Positions 27,614-35,598 of a DNA stretch of 64,000 nt are shown here, one piece after another. Both the position numbers and the translations under genes were made by a program. This DNA comes from JAAFHI01 sp039793685 (lineage in GTDB: Bacteria > Acidobacteriota > Blastocatellia > Chloracidobacteriales > Chloracidobacteriaceae), in contig JBDRAL010000100.1 of assembly GCA_039793685.1 (NCBI GenBank), forward strand, positions 1 to 64,000. The letters run 5' to 3'. The first letter of the stretch is position 1. Each line of letters begins with the position of its first letter. The notes under the pieces were generated by a model, which saw only the letters and a program-made list of their open reading frames with translations, searched no databases and was not told the origin of the DNA.

Positions 27614-29131
27614 ATGTCCCAACCCGCCCGCTTTGTCGAAAAACTCGCCACCGGGATTTCCGGCTTTGATTTTATCGCCGACGGAGGGCTTCCACTCGGG
27701 CGCGCCACGCTCGTGACCGGAACGGCGGGAAGCGCCAAGACCGTTTTCGCGAGCCAGTTTCTGGCTGACGGCATTCGACAGTTTGACGAACCGGGCGTTT
27801 TCGTGACGTTCGAGGAATCTCCTGAGGACATTCGTCGAAACCTCTTTTCGCTCGGCTGGGACATCGCCGACTGGGAACGGCGGGGGAAATGGGTCTTTAT
27901 CGACGCGACGCCGCAACCCGAAGAAGAGTCCGTCGTCATCGGGGCGTTCGACCTCGGAGCGCTTCTCGCGCGAATCGAACAGAGCGTGGCTCAGGTCGGC
28001 GCGCGCCGGATCATCTTCGACGCCTTCGGGTCAGTGCTCCTGCGTTTCCCTGACCTCGCGATGATTCGACAGGAAATGCTGCGTGTCGTCGCGGGTTTGA
28101 AGCGGCTGGAGCTGACGGCGGTGCTCACGGCGGAGCGGATGCAGGAGTACGGCGAAGTCGTCCGCCACGGCATCGAGGAATTCGTCGCCGACAATGTCGT
28201 CATTCTCCGCAACGTGCTTGAGGACGAGAAGCGTCGGCGCACGCTTGAAATTCTCAAGTTTCGCGGCGCCACCCATCAAAAGGGCGAGTTCCCCTTCACG
28301 ATTGTCCCTGAAGCGGGAGTGGTGGTCCTGCCGTTGTCGGCCATCGAGTTGAAACAGAAATCCTCGAATCTGCGGATTTCGTCGGGAAATTCCGAACTCG
28401 ACCGGATGTGCGGCGGCGGTTTCTTCCGGGATTCGATCATCCTCGTGTCCGGCGCGACCGGAACAGGGAAAACCCTGATGACGACGGAGTTCATCGCGGG
28501 CGGATTCGAGGCCGGCGAGCGGTGTCTGCTGTTCGCATTCGAGGAAAGTCGCGAGCAGCTTTTCCGAAACGCGCTCGGATGGGGCGTGGATTTCGAAAAG
28601 ATGGAAGCCGAAGGGCGGCTGAAAGTCATGTGCGTGTATCCCGAAACCGCCGGACTGGAGGATCACCTCATTGGCATGAAGGAAGTGGTCGAGGAATTCA
28701 GACCGAATCGAATGGCCGTGGACTCGCTCTCCGCGCTCGAACGGGTCGCGACGCTGCGCGGGTTTCGCGAATTCGTCATTTCCTTCACCTCGTTCATCAA
28801 GCATCATGAAATTGCGGGCCTGTTCACCTCGACGACGCCGACGCTCATGGGCGGCACATCCGCGACCGAGACCCATATTTCAACCATCACGGATTCCATC
28901 ATCCTGCTTCGATACGTCGAGATGCACGGCGAAATGCGTCGCGGACTGACCGTGCTGAAGATGCGCGGCTCCGGTCACGACAAGGAAATCCGTGAATTCG
29001 GCATCAGCGCCGACGGCATGAACATTGGAAAGCCGTTCCGGAATATCTACGGCATTCTTTCGGGCATGCCGCGTCATCTGTCTCCGAGCGAGGCCGACCG
29101 GATCGGCAGTCTCTTTAACGACGAAGTCTGA
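27614..29131 (+). CDS. kaiC: circadian clock ATPase/kinase KaiC
   Basis: A 505-residue double RecA-fold ATPase. CI has Walker A GTAGSAKT (near 36-43; Ala where many KaiC have Gly) and catalytic pair TFEES. CII has canonical GATGTGKT (near 280), AFEESREQL and the phosphorylation segment HISTITD (near 422-428), which keeps the Ser and Thr that are the phospho-sites in Synechococcus KaiC. The C-terminal tail after ISGMPRHLSPSE is short but includes an A-loop-like stretch. Length is close to the 519 residues of cyanobacterial KaiC. ATG 27614 is preferred over an in-frame TTG at 27605. Expected to autophosphorylate under control of the KaiA-like and KaiB proteins. Confidence 0.95.
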   Translation: MSQPARFVEKLATGISGFDFIADGGLPLGRATLVTGTAGSAKTVFASQFLADGIRQFDEPGVFVTFEESPEDIRRNLFSLGWDIADWERRGKWVFIDATPQPEEESVVIGAFDLGALLARIEQSVAQVGARRIIFDAFGSVLLRFPDLAMIRQEMLRVVAGLKRLELTAVLTAERMQEYGEVVRHGIEEFVADNVVILRNVLEDEKRRRTLEILKFRGATHQKGEFPFTIVPEAGVVVLPLSAIELKQKSSNLRISSGNSELDRMCGGGFFRDSIILVSGATGTGKTLMTTEFIAGGFEAGERCLLFAFEESREQLFRNALGWGVDFEKMEAEGRLKVMCVYPETAGLEDHLIGMKEVVEEFRPNRMAVDSLSALERVATLRGFREFVISFTSFIKHHEIAGLFTSTTPTLMGGTSATETHISTITDSIILLRYVEMHGEMRRGLTVLKMRGSGHDKEIREFGISADGMNIGKPFRNIYGILSGMPRHLSPSEADRIGSLFNDEV

Positions 29132-29171
29132 ACGCGTCATTGGTTGGGCTTTGTCGTACCGCGAGGCCCCC

Positions 29172-29585
29172 ATGCTTTTCTCGATTGTCTACGTCAGTAC
29201 GGCGACCCATCCCTTTTCCGAAGCGGAACTGCTCGACCTGCTTCGGCAAAGTCGCGCTCGAAACGCAGCCAGAGGCGTCACCGGCATGCTGCTGCACAAG
29301 GAAGGAAATTTCATGCAGGTCATCGAGGGGCCGGAGGACCAGGTTCGCGAATTATTCGCGCTGATTTCCGCCGACCCGCGCCATCACGGCATCATCGTGC
29401 TTTATGAAGAACGCATTTCGAAGCGGCAGTTCAGCGACTGGTCGATGAGTTTCGTCAATCTCGATAAGGAAACCGTTCGCGACGTTCCCGGTTTCGACGA
29501 TTTCCTGACGAGAGCGCGTCAGGGCGAAGCGCCGCCGACGAATTGCCGCGTTTTTCTGGACATGTTCCGGCGCCACCTGCGATGA
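29172..29585 (+). CDS. BLUF-domain blue-light receptor
   Basis: A 137-residue stand-alone BLUF protein binding FAD. The residues needed for the photocycle are all present: Tyr7 (SIVYVS), Asn31 (ARNAARGVTG), Gln49 (FMQVIEG), Trp90 and Met92 (FSDWSMSF). DPRHHGIIVL and RQFSDW are also typical. About 40 residues follow the BLUF core, with no known output domain, so it probably signals by protein contact. The ATG has GAGG upstream; the ribosome site and homology reject the longer frame. It is 40 bases after kaiC and on the same strand, so likely co-transcribed and a candidate light input to the clock-like system. Confidence 0.92.
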   Translation: MLFSIVYVSTATHPFSEAELLDLLRQSRARNAARGVTGMLLHKEGNFMQVIEGPEDQVRELFALISADPRHHGIIVLYEERISKRQFSDWSMSFVNLDKETVRDVPGFDDFLTRARQGEAPPTNCRVFLDMFRRHLR

Positions 29586-29588
29586 CCG

Positions 29589-29611
29589 CCCCTCGGCCGC
29601 GGGGTGTTTTC
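29589..29611 (+). terminator. terminator-like hairpin after the BLUF gene
   Basis: CCCCTCGGCCGCGGGG can fold into a short stem with one mismatch, followed by TGTTTTC. It begins four bases after the BLUF stop and would end the kai-like operon. Confidence 0.4.
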
Positions 29612-29794
29612 TTGTCCGGGGCACCGCCGCGAATCCGCTAAAAATGTATTGTTCCGTACTCAGTTTTCGGCTAGCGTGCGCGTCCGAATCTTCCCTCAGT
29701 GAAACAGAATCATTGAACGCGCCGTTCCCCGTCGGGCGGACGCGCGCCAATCCTTCGGCTGCCCCCGCGCCGACGAATGGAGTCGTGATTTTCG

Positions 29795-31597
29795 ATGCCG
29801 AGTGTCAAGCTCATCCTGATCGACTACGTCATCATGGCCGTGTATTTCGTGTTCGTGCTGGGTATCGGCTTCGCGTTGAAGCGATACATGAAATCCAGCA
29901 CGGACTACTTTCTGTCGGGACGCTCGATTCCCGCGTGGGTCGCCGGTCTGGCGTTCATTTCCGCCAATCTCGGCGCGCAGGAAGTCATCGGCATGGGGGC
30001 GTCGGGCGCGAAGTACGGCATCGCCACCAGCCACTTCTACTGGATCGGCGCGATTCCGGCGATGGTCTTCGTCGGCGTCTTCATGATGCCTTTCTACTAC
30101 GGGTCGAAGGCGCGCAGCGTGCCGGAGTACCTCAAGCTGCGATTTGACGAGAAAACGCGCGGTCTGAACGCGATTTCCTTCGCCGTGATGACCATCTTTT
30201 CGTCGGGCGTGTCGCTCTACGCGATGGGCAAGCTGTTCAACCTGCTGCTCGGCTGGGATTACAACTTCTCGATGCTCATCGCCTCGCTCATCGTCCTCGG
30301 CTACATCTTTCTCGGCGGCCTGACGAGCGCGATCTACAACGAAGTGCTCCAGTTCTTCCTCATCGTCTTCGGCTTTCTGCCGCTGGTCTTTCTCGGCCTG
30401 CGCGACGTAGGCGGCTGGGCCGGGCTTCAGGCGAAGCTGGCCGCGCATTCGACCGCGCAGGGCTTTGCGCCGACGGCCTACACGCAGTCGTGGGCCTTCA
30501 TGGGCGACATGACGAAGAACCCCGTCGGCGTCGAGTGGTTCGGGCTGGCGATGGGGCTGGGCTTTGTACTTTCGTTTGGATACTGGTGTACCGACTTTCT
30601 CGTCGTGCAGCGCGCGATGGCGGCGGACTCGATGTCAGCGGCCCGGCGCACGCCCCTCATCGCCGCGCTTCCGAAAATGCTCTTTCCGTTTCTCGTCATT
30701 CTGCCGGGAATGCTCGCGCTGACCATCGGCACGACGGCGTCAGGTACGGCCCCGACGACGGCCGTCGCCAAGCCCGCCGAGGTCAAGCAGGGCATCATTC
30801 CGGCCAAGATGAAGGGCGCGGATGTCGAACGCGACGAGAAGGGCAAGCCGGTCATCGACTATGACCTCGCGACGCCGATGATGCTCATCCATTACCTGCC
30901 GTCGGGGATGCTCGGCCTCGGCCTGACCGCGCTGCTGGCCTCGTTCATGTCGGGAATGGCGGGGAACGTGACGGCCTTCAACACGGTCTGGACCTACGAC
31001 ATTTACCAGAGCTACTTCAAGAAGGACGCGAGCGACGAGCATTACCTCTGGATGGGCCGCGTCGCCACGGTCGCGGGCATCGCGCTGTCGGTCGCGGCGG
31101 CCTACATCGCGGCCTCGTTCAACAACATCATGGACGTGCTGCAACTCGTCTTCGCCTTCGTCAACGCGCCGCTGTTCGCGACTTTCATGCTCGGCATGTT
31201 CTGGAAGCGCGCGACGGGACACGGGGCGTTCATCGGCCTCGTTTCGGGGACGCTCGCGGCGGCGGTGCATCACGGAATTTCGCTGCCGGAAGGCGGGAAA
31301 GTCGGCTTTAAAGGCGGATACATCACCGAAGGCATCCTTCATACAAAGTCGATGATGTATCACAGCGAGCTGGCGCAAACCTTCTGGACGGCCATCGCGG
31401 CATGGGTCGTGTGCTTCGTCGTGACCATCGTCGTCAGCGTCGCGACGCGACCGCGCGAGGACAAGGAACTCGTCGGCCTCGTCTACTCGCTGACGCCCAA
31501 GCCGGAAGAAGGCAACCTCGCCTTTTTCGCGCGACCGGGCGTGCTGGCCGTCATCGTACTGGCGCTGACGCTGGTGCTGAATGTGATCTTCTTTTGA
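29795..31597 (+). CDS. sodium:solute symporter (SSS family)
   Basis: A 600-residue inner-membrane carrier of the SGLT/SSS family with 13-15 hydrophobic segments. Recognisable parts are SSTDYFLSGRSIPAW, FISANLGAQEVIGMGASGAKYG, RSVPEYLKLRFD and YIFLGGLTSAIYNEVLQFFLI. A soluble loop of about 50 residues (near 315-365) is rich in Lys and Val. Sugars or polyols are typical substrates of close relatives, and galT downstream on the same strand makes a galactose-type sugar plausible, but the substrate is inferred. Confidence 0.88.
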   Translation: MPSVKLILIDYVIMAVYFVFVLGIGFALKRYMKSSTDYFLSGRSIPAWVAGLAFISANLGAQEVIGMGASGAKYGIATSHFYWIGAIPAMVFVGVFMMPFYYGSKARSVPEYLKLRFDEKTRGLNAISFAVMTIFSSGVSLYAMGKLFNLLLGWDYNFSMLIASLIVLGYIFLGGLTSAIYNEVLQFFLIVFGFLPLVFLGLRDVGGWAGLQAKLAAHSTAQGFAPTAYTQSWAFMGDMTKNPVGVEWFGLAMGLGFVLSFGYWCTDFLVVQRAMAADSMSAARRTPLIAALPKMLFPFLVILPGMLALTIGTTASGTAPTTAVAKPAEVKQGIIPAKMKGADVERDEKGKPVIDYDLATPMMLIHYLPSGMLGLGLTALLASFMSGMAGNVTAFNTVWTYDIYQSYFKKDASDEHYLWMGRVATVAGIALSVAAAYIAASFNNIMDVLQLVFAFVNAPLFATFMLGMFWKRATGHGAFIGLVSGTLAAAVHHGISLPEGGKVGFKGGYITEGILHTKSMMYHSELAQTFWTAIAAWVVCFVVTIVVSVATRPREDKELVGLVYSLTPKPEEGNLAFFARPGVLAVIVLALTLVLNVIFF

Positions 31598-31600
31598 AAA

Positions 31601-31760
31601 GGTTTCGGGTGTCGGGTTTCAGGTTTTAAGAACAGGTTTGGGGTAGTGGGTTTTGGGTATTGGGGTCGGGAGAATGGATTTTTGATCGAACTCCGGAACC
31701 AAACACCCAGAACCCAGAACCCAAAACCTTTCTGATACCCGACACCCGATACCCGACACC
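31601..31760. repeat. nested inverted tandem-repeat element, GTGTCGGGTTTC family
   Basis: The outer arms are GGTTTCGGGTGTCGGGTTTC on the left and ACCCGACACCCGATACCCGAC on the right. The inner arms are GTTTGGGGTAGTGGGTTTTGGG units against CCAAACACCCAGAACCCAG. It fills the gap between the symporter and the small membrane gene. Confidence 0.85.
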
Positions 31761-31774
31761 TTCGGAGGGGTTTT

Positions 31775-31987
31775 ATGAGCGGTGCTGGCGGAATGGATGT
31801 GCGGATGCCGATTGGACTGATGTTTCTCATCATCGGCGTCATTCTTATCGGTTATGGGGCGGCGACGGGCGGCGACGCGATGTATGCCAAGTCCCTGTCC
31901 CTCAACATCAATTTGTACTGGGGCGCGGCGATGGCCGTGTTCGGCGGACTGTTCGTCGGGCTGGCCGTCCTCGGGAAAAAGGGATGA
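31775..31987 (+). CDS. small two-helix membrane protein
   Basis: A 70-residue protein with two predicted membrane segments (MFLIIGVILIGYGAA, about 14-30, and WGAAMAVFGGLFVGLAVLG, about 48-66). An excellent GGAGGGG ribosome site precedes the ATG. It is not recognised beyond its topology. It follows the symporter and overlaps the next tiny gene by four bases (ATGA), so the set symporter-small protein-small protein-galT looks like one operon; a symporter accessory subunit is possible. Confidence 0.7.
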   Translation: MSGAGGMDVRMPIGLMFLIIGVILIGYGAATGGDAMYAKSLSLNINLYWGAAMAVFGGLFVGLAVLGKKG

Positions 31988-32148
31988 GCGAGCGAACGGA
32001 ATCGAACGCGCCCGACGCGCGCGAACCCGTCATGCGGCGGCGCGAGACGCGGATGCCCGACGGGCGAATGCTCATCTATTTCGATTTCGAGGCGGAAAAG
32101 GCGGAGATCGCGGATGTCGGAACTGAGATGGAATCCGATGCTCGGTGA
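31984..32148 (+). CDS. small hypothetical protein, overlapping galT
   Basis: A 54-residue polar, charged protein with an Arg-rich centre (VMRRRETRMPDGRML) and an acidic C-terminus (YFDFEAEKAEIADV). Its ATG overlaps the preceding stop (ATGA) and its 3' end overlaps the galT start by 35 bases, which supports real coupled translation rather than a chance frame. No family recognised. Confidence 0.5.
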   Translation: MSERTESNAPDAREPVMRRRETRMPDGRMLIYFDFEAEKAEIADVGTEMESDAR

Positions 32149-33103
32149 GTGGATCGCGACCGCGACCCACCGGCAGGATCGTACGTTTTTACCGCCCCCC
32201 GACTACTGTCCACTCTGTCCGACGAAACCGGGCGGCGTCGAGACCGAGATTCCCGAGGCGGAATTCGACATCGTCGTTTTTGAAAACCGCTTTCCGAGCC
32301 TGCGCCCCGAGCCGCCCGAACCGGCCATCGAAGGCGGCGAGTTGTATCCCGTTCGTCCTGGCGCGGGCATTTGCGAAGTCGTCGTCTATACTTCCGACCA
32401 CACGTCCACGCTCGCCGATCTGCCGGTCGAACGCATCCACAACCTCGTTCGCGTCTGGACCGACCGCTACGCCGCGCTCGGCGCGATGGACTGCGTCGAT
32501 TACGTGTTCATCTTCGAAAACAAGGGCGAGGCCATCGGCGTCACGCTGCATCATCCCCACGGCCAGATTTACGGATATTCGTTCATCCCGCCCAAAATCG
32601 CGCGCGAACTCGAACAGTCCAAAAACCATTTTGACAAGACAGGGCGCTGTCTTCTGTGCGACATCGTGGCCGAGGAATATCGCGACGGACGCCGCGTGGT
32701 GGCCGAAAACGCGGGGTTCGTCGCCTTCGTGCCGTTTTTCGCGCGGTATCCGTTTGAAGTACATATCGTCGCGCGGCGGCACGCGACCGCGCTGACCGAT
32801 TTCGACGCGACGGAACGCCGCCTGCTGGCGGAAATGATGAAGACGGTCCTTGTGACGTACGACCGGTTGTTCGACTTTTCATTGCCCTACATCATGTCGA
32901 TGCACCAGCGTCCGACCGACGGCGGCGACCACGGGCACTACCATTTTCATATTGAATTCACGCCGCCGCACCGTACGCCGACGAAGTTGAAATATCTGGC
33001 GGGAAGCGAGAGCGGCGCGGGAATGTTCATCAACGATACGTTGCCCGAGGAAACGGCGGCGCGGTTGCGGGAATGTGTGGCTGAATCTGTGTCATCCGTG
33101 TAA
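32114..33103 (+). CDS. galT: galactose-1-phosphate uridylyltransferase
   Basis: A 329-residue HIT-superfamily enzyme of the Leloir pathway that swaps UMP between UDP-glucose and galactose-1-phosphate. The zinc site Cys pair CPLC (near 32-35), the active motif HHPHGQIYGY (near 146, with the nucleophilic His in HPH) and the C-terminal HYHFHIEF segment are all present. A GGAG ribosome site lies inside the preceding tiny gene. No other Leloir gene is in the window. It converges on the tfuA-like gene with 14 bases between. Confidence 0.92.
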   Translation: MSELRWNPMLGEWIATATHRQDRTFLPPPDYCPLCPTKPGGVETEIPEAEFDIVVFENRFPSLRPEPPEPAIEGGELYPVRPGAGICEVVVYTSDHTSTLADLPVERIHNLVRVWTDRYAALGAMDCVDYVFIFENKGEAIGVTLHHPHGQIYGYSFIPPKIARELEQSKNHFDKTGRCLLCDIVAEEYRDGRRVVAENAGFVAFVPFFARYPFEVHIVARRHATALTDFDATERRLLAEMMKTVLVTYDRLFDFSLPYIMSMHQRPTDGGDHGHYHFHIEFTPPHRTPTKLKYLAGSESGAGMFINDTLPEETAARLRECVAESVSSV

Positions 33104-33117
33104 TCCGTGGCCGATTT

Positions 33118-33792
33118 CTACCGCTCCCACGGACGTTCCTTCAGGAAATCCCTGAAATCATGCGACTTGATGCGGAAGCTTTCGATATTCGCCGCCCATT
33201 CGGCGATGGTCGGCGCGGCATCCTGTCCAAGTGATTCCACGAGCATTTTTCGAACGAGGCTGACCGTTCGTTCGCCGAACCACATGTTTTCGAGTCCTTC
33301 GAGGATGCCGGCGGCGGCGGATGAGGGAAGCACGCCGCGTTCCGTGAGCTGTTCGAGGCCGACGCGGAAGTGGACGAGCGGTTCCGTACTCGGGCGATAC
33401 GGCGGCTGGGCTTCGTGAATCATCGCGACTTCGTCATCGCGGAAATCCTCGGCTTCGAGAAAGCGCTGATACACCCGACCGTAGCCTTTGACGCCGTGCG
33501 TCCGCATTTCGTACGCGCGAATCGCCCCCATTGACGACAGCCCCCAGACTTCCCATCCGTTTCGAACCGCGCGCAGAAGTTCGGCGTGACCGACGGAAAG
33601 CGACTGATGAAAGACGCCGTCCACGAGAATGATGACGCCGGGCGATTCCGCCGCGTCGAGCGTTTCGATATCGCCGCGCCGGACGGGCGGCAGAAAACGC
33701 AGGTTTTCCTCGTCGCGGCAGAGTTCATCGGCCGCGCTCGCCGCCGTCGGGCCGACGTAGAGGAAACACTTATTTGACAATGTTTTTGACAT
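33118..33792 (-). CDS. tfuA: TfuA-like protein, YcaO partner
   Basis: A 224-residue protein of the TfuA-like family. The diagnostic core is intact: PPVRRGDI (near 36), VIILVDGVFHQSLSVGHAELL, GLSSMGAIRAYEM (near 85-97) and VKGYGRVYQRF. Its ATG overlaps the end of ycaO by 23 bases, so the two are translated together. TfuA proteins assist YcaO enzymes in thioamide formation, for example on thiovarsolin precursors and methanogen McrA, probably by delivering sulfur. It is the last gene of the small-peptide locus. Confidence 0.92.
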   Translation of the reverse strand: MSKTLSNKCFLYVGPTAASAADELCRDEENLRFLPPVRRGDIETLDAAESPGVIILVDGVFHQSLSVGHAELLRAVRNGWEVWGLSSMGAIRAYEMRTHGVKGYGRVYQRFLEAEDFRDDEVAMIHEAQPPYRPSTEPLVHFRVGLEQLTERGVLPSSAAAGILEGLENMWFGERTVSLVRKMLVESLGQDAAPTIAEWAANIESFRIKSHDFRDFLKERPWER

Positions 33793-34999
33793 AGTCCCTC
33801 AAGCGCCGACCGACGCGGGCGTTGACTTCGCTAAAGGCTTCAAGTCCCGGCACGACGATTTTTACGATGAGGACGGGATCGTCGGGCGAACTCAACACGA
33901 CCCGAAAAACGTGGTGAATCCCTTCCAGAGCGAGCAGTTCGCGAAATCGTTCGAGGCACGCCTCAATGGTCGGGTCGGACGGGGTCTGGTCGGGGATGTC
34001 ATCGAAGGCGATGGCATCGGTGGCGCGGGCGTAATTGCCGACCGTCCGACGGGCGCGTTTGAGGCGTTCGGCGGCGGTCAGTCTGGCGTACCGCCGGTGG
34101 CGGTCAACCAGATCGTCACGTCCTCCATGAATAAAGGATAAACGGCTTTGCACGGCCTCGCAGACGGTCCGGACGGCTGAAATCGAAGGCGAAAGATGGC
34201 AGGCGGTGCCGCCGTTCACGAACAGCGGGTCCTCGTGGTCGGGATCGGAAATCGCCGCCGAGAAATGCGGCAGGCCGAACGGATTCGGACGGTAGCGCAG
34301 ATGCAGGACCAACCCCGCGGCAGCGACCTTTTCGAAAATGTCGCGAATGTGCGGCGGGCAGCTCTCGGGAAGCACCAGCCGTGAATAATCCTTCGCCAGA
34401 TGGAAGGAGTTGATGTCCCGCTCGACGACTTCGGCCAAGCCGTGCAGGGTGGCTTCGTTCAAGGTGTTTCCCGAGGCCAGTCCGTTTGAACTCGCCCCGA
34501 AAAGCGAGGTGCCGCCGTGCATCTGGCGATAGGGAATGAAGACCAGTTCGGCGGGAATGGCGCTTCGCGTACCGGAGAAGATTTCCTCGGCTTCGACGCA
34601 TTCGATCGGCAGATCGAGCGGAATGCGCGTTTCAAGTCGAGGACAGAAATCGAGGATGGCGTCGGGACGGGTCGCGCCGTCGAACACGTCGCGCGGCGTG
34701 GCGGGAAAGGACGTGACCGGCGAGCGGCCGTATTCGCCGAGGGCCATTTCGATGCCTTCCATCACGGCCCCGACCTTCGCTTCGATGTGGCGCAGGCCCT
34801 TGCCCGCGCTCACGCACAGGGAGCCGGGAATGGCGTCCGGGCGGATGCTGCAATAGACGGGAATTCCGATGCGGTCGAGCCGGGTCGTGTCGGTGACGCG
34901 GGTGATGCCGAGCCGTTCGGCCATGGGCATGATCCGCCGGAGCGTGTCTTCGGGAGAAACGGTCCGAAAGCTGGAACTGAGGCGTTGGTAGTGTTCCAC
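33770..34999 (-). CDS. ycaO: YcaO-domain peptide-modifying enzyme
   Basis: A 409-residue stand-alone YcaO protein that activates a peptide backbone amide with ATP. The ATP/Mg motifs are recognisable: SAGKGLRHIEAKVGAVMEGIE (near 64-84), SSNGLASGNTLNEATLHGLAEV (near 170-192, including the acidic residues) and VCEAVQSR (near 280). The C-terminus lacks the Pro-rich PxPxP tail of azoline-forming YcaOs, and no E1-like partner or dehydrogenase gene is nearby. With the overlapping TfuA this favours thioamidation. The start is GTG, 27 bases after the GNAT gene. The substrate is inferred to be the repeat peptide at 35599-35904. Confidence 0.92.
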   Translation of the reverse strand: MEHYQRLSSSFRTVSPEDTLRRIMPMAERLGITRVTDTTRLDRIGIPVYCSIRPDAIPGSLCVSAGKGLRHIEAKVGAVMEGIEMALGEYGRSPVTSFPATPRDVFDGATRPDAILDFCPRLETRIPLDLPIECVEAEEIFSGTRSAIPAELVFIPYRQMHGGTSLFGASSNGLASGNTLNEATLHGLAEVVERDINSFHLAKDYSRLVLPESCPPHIRDIFEKVAAAGLVLHLRYRPNPFGLPHFSAAISDPDHEDPLFVNGGTACHLSPSISAVRTVCEAVQSRLSFIHGGRDDLVDRHRRYARLTAAERLKRARRTVGNYARATDAIAFDDIPDQTPSDPTIEACLERFRELLALEGIHHVFRVVLSSPDDPVLIVKIVVPGLEAFSEVNARVGRRLRDYVKNIVK

Positions 35000-35026
35000 G
35001 AGTTGAAGGCTTTGTGCGGAGCGGGA

Positions 35027-35452
35027 TTATTCGAGCGATTTTTTCAGGAAAAACCGGGTGTGTCCGGGAGGATAATCCTCCAGTTCGCCATATTGCCGAT
35101 ACCCGAGTTTCAGATAGAAATCGAGCGCCTGAAAGCTGAAGGTTTCAAGGTGCGAATAGCGGCAGCCGCGTTTTCTGGCTTCATCCTCGGCCGCCAGAAT
35201 CAGGCGCGAACCGAGTCCCTGATGCCGTGCGGATTCTTCGAGCCAGAGATGGGTCAGGTAGAGCCATTTCCACGCCGTCACGCCCCGTAAGCCACCCAGA
35301 AGCCGCGACTCGGAATCCCGGACGACAATGGCGAGTTCCAGCCGATTCCGGGTTTCGGAATGGGCTTCGCTGAATTCTTTCAGACTGCCGGTGATGAATT
35401 GGGCTTCCTCCGGCGTCGGTTTTTCTTTTACGGTGATGAACAGATCGTTCAC
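35027..35452 (-). CDS. GNAT-family N-acetyltransferase
   Basis: A 141-residue acetyltransferase with a complete GNAT fold. Acetyl-CoA motif A is RHQGLGSRLILAAEDEARKRGC (R-x-x-G-x-G near 77-82), followed by the motif B-like FQALDFYLKLGYRQYGEL. A GTG start with GGAG seven bases upstream. It lies between the small peptide gene and ycaO on the same strand, so it could acetylate the mature peptide or serve in self-protection. Free-standing GNATs are common, so the link is contextual. Confidence 0.88.
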   Translation of the reverse strand: MNDLFITVKEKPTPEEAQFITGSLKEFSEAHSETRNRLELAIVVRDSESRLLGGLRGVTAWKWLYLTHLWLEESARHQGLGSRLILAAEDEARKRGCRYSHLETFSFQALDFYLKLGYRQYGELEDYPPGHTRFFLKKSLE

Positions 35453-35504
35453 AGGGAACTCCGCGACCTTTTGACGGATGCCCGATTCCCGCGTGCGTCA
35501 GATG

Positions 35505-35539
35505 ACAAGGGGGCAAACCCGCCGGGTCTGCCCCCTTGT
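35505..35539 (-). terminator. strong hairpin between the small peptide gene and the GNAT gene
   Basis: ACAAGGGGGCA and TGCCCCCTTGT form an 11-bp perfect stem, with an additional ACCC/GGGT pairing in the loop region. There is no T-run on either side, so it is more likely an attenuator or an RNA-stabilising 3' hairpin than a full terminator. It would raise the level of the peptide transcript over that of the enzymes. Confidence 0.55.
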
Positions 35540-35598
35540 TGAACTGGCGGTATTCGGTGGGCGTTCATCGCGTGAAACCATGAACACCGCTCTTGAAG

